Program-made: the position numbers and the translations under genes | Shown: piece by piece, positions 58,923-64,000 of the stretch | Numbering within the stretch: position 1 is the first letter of the stretch | Layout of the letters: every line of letters begins with the position of its first letter | Source of the DNA: Collimonas arenae | GTDB lineage: Bacteria > Pseudomonadota > Gammaproteobacteria > Burkholderiales > Burkholderiaceae_D | Direction: 5' to 3' | Assembly: GCF_000786695.1 (NCBI RefSeq) | Contig: NZ_CP009962.1 | Coordinates: forward strand, 4,092,001 to 4,156,000 | DNA: 64,000 nt | The notes under the pieces: generated by a model | What the model was told of the DNA's origin: nothing | Databases searched by the model: none | What the model saw: only the letters and a program-made list of their open reading frames with translations

Positions 58923-59534
58923 TCAGGCTGCTATAGCAGCGCCATGTTTCTTTGCCAGTTGTAGATCCAGGTATTCGTAAGCCAGCCGGCGCGCCGCGTC
59001 GGCGTCGAAAGCTTTTCCCGATAGCGAGCCGCGCAACCACAGGCCGTCAATCATCGCAGCCAGGCCGCGGGCGGCATGGCGTGCCTGCTCCAGCGGCAAT
59101 TCGCGCATGAATTGGCAGCACAGGTTCGAACGCAAGCGCTGATCGTTCACGTGCTGCAATCTGCGCAAGGATTCCTGGTGCATGCTGGACGACCAGAAAG
59201 CCAGCCAGGTTTTCATGACCGGACCGCTCACCTGGCTGTCGTTGAAATTGGCATCAACAATGGCGCGCAGATGCGCAGCGGCAGTGTCTTCGCTGAGTTC
59301 GCTGCGACGGCGCAAGGTGTCTTCCCGCAAATCGCGCAAGATCTGACGCATGGTGCCTTCCAGCAAGCCGCTTTTGTCACCAAAGTAATGGCTGATGATG
59401 CCGGTCGACAGGCCCGCCTGTTTGGCGATCAAGGCAATCGTCGCATCGGCCAGGCCAACCCGGTCGATCACTTCCAGCGTCGCCTGGATCAGTTGCGCGC
59501 GGCGCAGCGGCAGCATTTCGTTTCTTTTTCTCAA
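58923..59534 (-). CDS. betI: BetI-type TetR repressor of the bet genes
   Basis: This TetR-family regulator represses choline-glycine betaine genes and is relieved by choline. The helix-turn-helix is [30 protein letters not shown], and [21 protein letters not shown] matches the BetI N-terminus. I favour a TTG start at 59534 because AAAGGAG lies six bases upstream, giving 203 residues. ATG 59516 (MLPLRR) and ATG 59573 are alternatives. The 59573 start would leave a leader of only about nine bases after the predicted promoter. It is first in the operon and next to its operator. Confidence 0.9.
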   Translation of the reverse strand: MRKRNEMLPLRRAQLIQATLEVIDRVGLADATIALIAKQAGLSTGIISHYFGDKSGLLEGTMRQILRDLREDTLRRRSELSEDTAAAHLRAIVDANFNDSQVSGPVMKTWLAFWSSSMHQESLRRLQHVNDQRLRSNLCCQFMRELPLEQARHAARGLAAMIDGLWLRGSLSGKAFDADAARRLAYEYLDLQLAKKHGAAIAA

Positions 59535-59588
59535 CTCACTCTCCTTTGCGTTCGCGGAAAGCGGTCGCCTCATCCGCTGCGTGAAATC

Positions 59589-59626
59589 AGTATAATTTAA
59601 ATTGATTGGACGTTCAATCAATTTAA
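59589..59626 (-). promoter_or_regulatory. BetI-type operator overlapping the betIBA promoter
   Basis: A 30-bp palindrome at 59597-59626 matches at 14 of 15 base pairs, with central half-sites TTGATTG and CAATCAA. On the minus strand a -35 TTGAAC (59617-59612) and a -10 TATACT (59594-59589) are exactly 17 bp apart, and the palindrome covers the -35 and spacer. The core TTGATTGGACGTTCAATCAA recalls the ATTGAACGTTCAAT-type bet box of E. coli. The site is shared by the divergent betT-like gene at 59824. Confidence 0.85.
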
Positions 59627-59823
59627 GTTTAGGCTCTCATTGTGATGTCAGCGACAGCACAAAGTTTCTTTTACGAAAACAATATGCAATTCAATACCGG
59701 CAGCAGAATCGGAATGAGGTTTATTTAAATGCAACAAAAACCAAGCGCGGGCGCAACGAGACAGCAGCCAACTACGCAATCACTCAGGCAAGCAACCAAT
59801 CCACGACGCCGTGAGCAAATCAA

Positions 59824-61395
59824 ATGAGCGCGGCCACTACCAACGCCTCTAGCGTGGCGGAAAAAATCAAGCTCAACCGCCCGGTTTTCTTTTCATCGGC
59901 GCTACTGATCATTGCCTTCAGCATCGTCATCATCGCCTTTCCTCAGGCATCGACCGCCTGGCTGTCGCAAGCACAGGTCACGCTGGCCAGCAGTTTCGGC
60001 TGGTACTACATGCTGGTGGTCGCGGCCTATCTTGGCTTCATCATCTGGCTAGCGATATCTCCGTACGGCAAAATCAAACTGGGAGCGGATGACGAACAAC
60101 CCGCGTTCAGCTACGGCGCCTGGGCCGGCATGCTATTTTCTTCAGGCATCGGAATTTCCCTGCTTTATTTCGGCGCATCCGAACCATTGACGCATTACCT
60201 GTATCCGCCGCAAGGCGCTGCGTCGACCCCGGCAGCGGCAAGCCAGGCGATGACGCTAACCTTTCTCCACTGGGGTCTGCACGGCTGGGCCATTTACGCT
60301 TTAATCGCAGTGGCGCTCGGCTACTTTGCTTACCGCCACAAACAGCCCCTGGCTTTGCGCACTGCGCTGTATCCTTTGCTGGGCGAGCGCGTGCATGGCG
60401 TTGCCGGCCATACTGTCGATTGCTTCGGCATCGTGGTTACCGTGCTGGGCCTGGTCAGCAATCTCGGTATCGGTTCATTGCAAATCAGCGCCGGCCTGGA
60501 ACATCTGTTCGGACTGCAAAACAGTCACAGCTCCCTGCTGGCGGTGATCATCGTGATGACGATCGTAGCCACGCTAGCGGCCATATCCGGCGTGGAAGTC
60601 GGTATCCGCCGACTCTCGAACTTGAATGTGCTGCTGTTCGCCAGCCTACTGATATTCGTATTAACGATGGGACCCACCCTGCATTTGCTGAACGCCATGA
60701 TCCAGAACTTTGGCGATTACGTCAGCAATTTCGTCGGCAAGACATTTGACCTGTATGCCTACGACCGGCCCAGCGACTGGCTTGGAAAATGGACCTTGTT
60801 CTACTGGGCCTGGTGGATTTCATGGGCGCCATTCGTCGGATTGTTCATTGCCCGCATCTCACGCGGCCGCACCATCCGTGAAGTGGTGACCGGGGTGTTG
60901 CTGTTGCCGCTGGCGTTCACGCTGGTATGGCTGTCGGTGTTCGGCAACAGCGCGCTGGACTTGCTGATCAATCATGGGGCGACTGAATTGAGCCGCACCG
61001 CGCTGGAGCAACCGGCCATGACCATGTACAAATTGCTGGCGCACTATCCGCTGGGCACGGCAATGTCCGGCGTAGCGATTTTCGTCGGTTTCGTGTTGTT
61101 CCTGACACCGGCAGATTCCGGCGCCGTTATGCTGGCCAATTTATCGATGCAAGGCAGTGAGAACGAAAGCGATGCGCCGCACTGGTTGCGGATATTCTGG
61201 TCGGGGCTGATCATGGCGGTAACTGTCGGCCTGATGTTTGCAGATAACATCAGCGCGATTCAAACCACCATCGTGCTAGCGTCGTTGCCGTTTTCCCTAG
61301 TGTTGGTGTTGTACATGGCATGCCTGCTGAAGAGTTTGCGGAAGGAATCCAGCCCCTCGGCGGCAGCGCCGATAAAGATTGTCCGGGCAACCTGA
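59824..61395 (+). CDS. betT: BCCT-family choline/betaine transporter (BetT-like)
   Basis: This 523-residue inner-membrane carrier probably imports choline for the BetA-BetB pathway on the other side of the operator. About twelve helices are visible. The BCCT signature is WTLFYWAWWISWAPFVGLFIARISRGRTIREV, preceded by GIGISLLYFGASEPL and GLHGWAIYALIAVALGYFAYR. E. coli BetT has 677 residues with a long cytoplasmic tail for osmotic activation. Here the chain stops soon after the last helix (SLRKESSPSAAAPIKIVRAT), so osmotic regulation may differ. No strong ribosome site precedes the ATG. Confidence 0.92.
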   Translation: MSAATTNASSVAEKIKLNRPVFFSSALLIIAFSIVIIAFPQASTAWLSQAQVTLASSFGWYYMLVVAAYLGFIIWLAISPYGKIKLGADDEQPAFSYGAWAGMLFSSGIGISLLYFGASEPLTHYLYPPQGAASTPAAASQAMTLTFLHWGLHGWAIYALIAVALGYFAYRHKQPLALRTALYPLLGERVHGVAGHTVDCFGIVVTVLGLVSNLGIGSLQISAGLEHLFGLQNSHSSLLAVIIVMTIVATLAAISGVEVGIRRLSNLNVLLFASLLIFVLTMGPTLHLLNAMIQNFGDYVSNFVGKTFDLYAYDRPSDWLGKWTLFYWAWWISWAPFVGLFIARISRGRTIREVVTGVLLLPLAFTLVWLSVFGNSALDLLINHGATELSRTALEQPAMTMYKLLAHYPLGTAMSGVAIFVGFVLFLTPADSGAVMLANLSMQGSENESDAPHWLRIFWSGLIMAVTVGLMFADNISAIQTTIVLASLPFSLVLVLYMACLLKSLRKESSPSAAAPIKIVRAT

Positions 61396-61479
61396 TTGGT
61401 CGAATGGATTGGCAATGCCCGGCAGGTGGCGGTTTAAGAAGCGCTAGCTGTCCACTGCATCTATTAGCGAATCAGACTC

Positions 61480-61511
61480 AATACCTCGGTCGCTCATGCG
61501 ACCGAGGTATT
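61480..61511. terminator. perfect 14-bp hairpin between convergent genes
   Basis: AATACCTCGGTCGC pairs exactly with GCGACCGAGGTATT around TCAT. It lies between the ends of the BCCT gene and the NCS2 gene and can serve both. The T-run is short (ATTT), so termination strength is uncertain. Confidence 0.7.
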
Positions 61512-61529
61512 TGCCAATCAGGCACAGGT

Positions 61530-62828
61530 TTATGCCTTCTTTCTGCTCAACAGGGCATGAAGAATGATTGCCCCGAAAGTAGCGGTGCCGATACCACCCA
61601 GCGAAAACTGGCCGAGCTTCAAAGTGAAGTCGCCAGCGCCCAGCACCAAAGTCACCGCAGCGACGATCAAGTTGCGGTTATCGGAAAAGTCGACCTTGTT
61701 TTCAACCCATATCCGCGCACCCGACACGGCGATCAACCCAAACACCACAATCGAAACGCCACCCAGCACCGCACCAGGAATGGTTTGGATCACAGCGCCG
61801 AATTTCGGTGAAAAACCAAGGACGATCGCCAGGCAGGCAGCAACCACAAACACCAGCGTCGAATATATTTTCGTAACGGCCATCACCCCGATGTTTTCGG
61901 CATAGGTTGTAACGCCGGTACCGCCAACGCTGCCCGATACGATGGTTGCCAAGCCGTCGCCGACGAAAGCACGGCCCATATATTTATCGAGATTCTGGCC
62001 GGTCATGGCGGCCACCGCTTTGATATGGCCAAGATTTTCCGCCACCAGGATAATCGCAATCGGCGCCAGCAAAGCCATCGCGTCAGCCTTGAACACCGGC
62101 GCGGAAAAATGCGGGATGCCGAACCAGGCTGCATTCGCCACAATCGCAAAATCAATCGGCTTGCCAAGCCCAGCACCGTTGGTCAGCACCGCATAAATCA
62201 CATATGCGAGCATCAGTCCGACGAGGATCAGCAAGCGCTGCAACATGCCGCGCGCAAACACTGCCACGCCACCGACGCACAATACCGTGCCCAGCGCCAT
62301 CCAGGCGTCGAAGTTATTGCCGCTGACGCCCTTGACTGCGATCGGCGCCAGATTCAGGCCGATCACCGCCACCACCGCACCGGTGACCACCGGCGGCATC
62401 AGAGTTTCGATCCAGCGAGTACCGATCGCCATTACCAGGAAGCCGATCAGCGCATATACCACGCCGCAGGCAATAATGCCGCCCAGCGCTACGCCAAGGT
62501 TAGGATTCAGGCCGTGGCCGCCATAGGCGCTGACTGCGATCACCAGGCCGATAAAAGAAAAGCTGGACCCGAGATAGCTCGGCACGCGCCCACCCACCAG
62601 CACAAAGAACAGCAAAGTGCCGATGCCCGACATGAAAATCGCCAGATTGGGATCGAAACCCATCAGTAGCGGCGCTAGTACGGTCGAACCGAACATGGCC
62701 ACCACGTGCTGCACGCCCATAGCGAACGTCTGCGGCCATGGCAAACGCTCGTCAGCGGCGATTACCTGGCCCTGCCCGTCCGCCGTGCTTGCGCGCAAAC
62801 GCCACGTGGGAAAATAAGAACCTGCCAT
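61530..62828 (-). CDS. NCS2-family uracil/xanthine permease
   Basis: This 432-residue proton symporter has the NCS2 opening LPWPQTFAMGVQHVVAMFGSTVLAPLLMGFDPNLAIF and GTLLFFVLVGGRVPSYLGSSFSFIG. The nucleobase-binding helices carry VAENLGHIKAVAAMTGQNLDKYMGRAFVGDGLATIVSGSVGGTGVTTYAENIGV. The QH and NxG-like motifs place it with UraA/RutG rather than xanthine carriers, so uracil is the likelier substrate. The start ATG 62828 has GGGAGG seven bases ahead. It stands alone. Confidence 0.93.
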   Translation of the reverse strand: MAGSYFPTWRLRASTADGQGQVIAADERLPWPQTFAMGVQHVVAMFGSTVLAPLLMGFDPNLAIFMSGIGTLLFFVLVGGRVPSYLGSSFSFIGLVIAVSAYGGHGLNPNLGVALGGIIACGVVYALIGFLVMAIGTRWIETLMPPVVTGAVVAVIGLNLAPIAVKGVSGNNFDAWMALGTVLCVGGVAVFARGMLQRLLILVGLMLAYVIYAVLTNGAGLGKPIDFAIVANAAWFGIPHFSAPVFKADAMALLAPIAIILVAENLGHIKAVAAMTGQNLDKYMGRAFVGDGLATIVSGSVGGTGVTTYAENIGVMAVTKIYSTLVFVVAACLAIVLGFSPKFGAVIQTIPGAVLGGVSIVVFGLIAVSGARIWVENKVDFSDNRNLIVAAVTLVLGAGDFTLKLGQFSLGGIGTATFGAIILHALLSRKKA

Positions 62829-63032
62829 GAATTTCCTCCCTGTATTCCGATTTACTCTATGTCTGCGGCGGCTACGGCTGGACTACAAGCCAGACCGGCA
62901 AGACATCGTAGAACCGTATGATTGATTTTGCTTTTAACCGGAAGCTAGTGTACGAAGGCGGCAACAAAATAACAATCGAGATAGGGGGAATCGCAGAGAA
63001 AGCAGGAAGAAATTTATGGAACTCGTATAAAA

Positions 63033-63060
63033 AAAGCACCGGCCAGACGCCCGGTGCTTT
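63033..63060 (-). terminator. Rho-independent terminator after the DUF1269-like gene
   Basis: AAAGCACCGG pairs with CCGGTGCTTT around a loop of eight bases. On the minus strand it ends in a run of T. It lies 33 bp past the stop at 63093. The rest of 62829-63092 holds no gene I can support. Confidence 0.85.
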
Positions 63061-63092
63061 CTTTTGTCAGTTCACTCGCCAATTCGGCGACA

Positions 63093-63611
63093 TTAAGGAA
63101 ACACAGGAATGTGCTTTTCAACCCCGGCAAAAGCCGCTTCCGGATGAAGTTTTTCAATCAACGCTTCAATCTCCGGCACGCGCTTGAACGGCACATCTAC
63201 CAACAGCAGTATCTTGCCCTCCTCGATCCCGGCATGGAAGGCTTTCAGGCGGGAATTCGGCAGCGCCGCCGCCGCCATCCCGGACATCCAGCTACCCAAT
63301 ACTGCGCCGGCCAGCGTCAACGCAACCAAGGCAAGCCAATTCAGATGCACCCACTCAGGCGGAAAATAAACCAGCCACATGCCCAGCAACAAGCCGATTA
63401 CGCCTCCAGCCAGCAAACCGACTTCAGCGCCGTTTGCGAGATCGGTCTTATGGAAAATATTGGCTTCGGGCATATCCGCTGGCAATTTGCCGTCGGCGCC
63501 CCAGAAGTGAATATGCCGAATTCCTATCCGCGCCAGCAGCAATTCATCCAGCGTGCTGCGTGCGCTGGGAACATCCGGCATCATGAAATAAAGTCTTTGT
63601 CGGCCCAGCAT
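63093..63611 (-). CDS. DUF1269-like membrane-associated protein
   Basis: This 172-residue protein starts MLGRQRLYFMMPDVPSARSTLDELLLARIGIRHIHFWG, a ferredoxin-like N-terminal part. It continues with two hydrophobic segments (AEVGLLAGGVIGLLLGMWLVYF and LALVALTLAGAVLGSWMSGMAAAAL) and a second soluble part ending EKLHPEAAFAGVEKHIPVFP. This layout is that of DUF1269 proteins, which are common and uncharacterised. GGAG precedes the ATG by six bases. It is followed by a terminator. Confidence 0.78.
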   Translation of the reverse strand: MLGRQRLYFMMPDVPSARSTLDELLLARIGIRHIHFWGADGKLPADMPEANIFHKTDLANGAEVGLLAGGVIGLLLGMWLVYFPPEWVHLNWLALVALTLAGAVLGSWMSGMAAAALPNSRLKAFHAGIEEGKILLLVDVPFKRVPEIEALIEKLHPEAAFAGVEKHIPVFP

Positions 63612-63760
63612 GATGGTCTCCTATGGACTATTTATGCTTCAGCATAGTCAATCAAGATCGAATCCACAAAGATTGATTGCCCCTAGGGTACGGACGACCC
63701 CGAGCGGTTAAAAATGCGACAATCACTTTTCCGCCCACCAACAACCATGATGGAAATACC

Positions 63761-64000
63761 ATGATCCTCGAATTAGCCGATATCCGCATCCAGCCAGGCA
63801 AGCAGCAGGAATTTGACGCCGCGATTCAACGCGGAATCGAGCAAGTCATCAGCAAAGCCAAGGGCTTCGTCAGCTTTAAAGTGCACAAGGGGATCGAATC
63901 TCCAGAACGCTATGTCCTGATAATTCTCTGGCAAACGCTGGAAAACCATACGGTAGATTTTCGCGAATCGCCTGCGTTTGCCGACTGGCGCGCGCTGGTA
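63761..64000 (+). CDS. ABM-domain (antibiotic biosynthesis monooxygenase-like) protein, 5' part
   Basis: The frame from ATG 63761 is still open at the window edge, giving 80 residues. It begins MILELADIRIQPGKQQEFDAAIQRGIEQVI and includes SFKVHKGIESPERYVLIILWQTLENHTVDFRESPAF, the ferredoxin-like ABM fold that binds hydrophobic substrates or haem, usually as a dimer. The complete family size is about 95-105 residues, so only about 20 are missing. No function can be assigned beyond the fold. Confidence 0.85.
   Translation, partial: MILELADIRIQPGKQQEFDAAIQRGIEQVISKAKGFVSFKVHKGIESPERYVLIILWQTLENHTVDFRESPAFADWRALV

Noticed and set aside
59602..59814. 70-residue plus-strand frame in the betI-betT gap
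   Set aside because: It begins inside the BetI operator and has no conserved features.
62918..63187. 89-residue plus-strand frame
   Set aside because: It reads through the terminator hairpin at 63033-63060 and into the antisense of the DUF1269-like gene.

Overview
The window looks like a chromosomal segment of a betaproteobacterium, most likely Burkholderiales, family Oxalobacteraceae, and plausibly Collimonas or a close relative. This rests on GC-rich third positions, the rpsP-rimM-trmD-rplS order, DUF3579 and CbiB-like genes in the arrangement usual for beta-proteobacteria, and dispersed repeats with a GGGGTCAGAGT core. The genus is an inference from protein style and was not tested by any search.

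Layout. 1-405: 3' end of a GntP-type permease. 406-913: a gene-free repeat island with an 18-bp tandem repeat and three large inverted repeats. 914-3926: an OmpR/EnvZ-type two-component system divergent from a Spy/CpxP-like periplasmic protein. 4277-13665: a complete RND efflux operon (MdtA-like adaptor, MdtB- and MdtC-like pumps, OprM/NodT-type outer membrane factor). 13724-17686: small EamA protein, fused PabB-PabC (folate), DHA2 MFS exporter. 17701-23558: TamB and TamA. 23802-30636: fumC, a CHASE-PAS-GGDEF-EAL protein, DUF3579, a CbiB-like membrane protein and a CoA pyrophosphatase. 30830-33087: rpsP-rimM-trmD-rplS with a promoter and terminator. 33464-37867: TM2 protein, then acyl-CoA dehydrogenase and etfAB. 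38285-45114: TusA-like protein, an unrecognised membrane/helical-repeat protein, a long rhomboid protease, a zinc-ribbon Nudix protein and alaS. 45373-49596: two small exported repeat proteins, a glycerophosphodiesterase, and a 2TM / LytS-type kinase / LytTR regulator operon. 49800-53054: glnS, a PH-like/SHOCT-like protein and DUF1993. 53357-59534: LysR/MFS pair, then betI-betB-betA, divergent from a BCCT transporter (59824-61395) across a near-perfect BetI-type operator. 61530-64000: NCS2 uracil/xanthine permease, a DUF1269-like protein and the 5' end of an ABM-domain protein.

How the parts work together. The two-component system and the Spy-like gene resemble an envelope stress circuit beside an efflux operon. 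TamA and TamB form one outer-membrane assembly machine. ETF and acyl-CoA dehydrogenase form one electron-transfer chain to the quinone pool. BetT-like, BetB and BetA take up choline and oxidise it to glycine betaine under BetI control.

Most notable observation: two copies of a ~197-bp non-autonomous element (33933-34129 and 53101-53296, six differences) with 18-bp perfect terminal inverted repeats. Each is inserted exactly in the tetraloop of a bidirectional Rho-independent terminator between convergent genes. Each is flanked by a perfect 10-bp target duplication of form GCC-N4-GGC. An open frame inside resembles the C-terminal tail of an IS4-family transposase. This looks like a miniature element whose target site is the terminator hairpin itself and which keeps the terminator foldable after insertion.

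No tRNA or rRNA gene, CRISPR array or complete insertion sequence was recognised.
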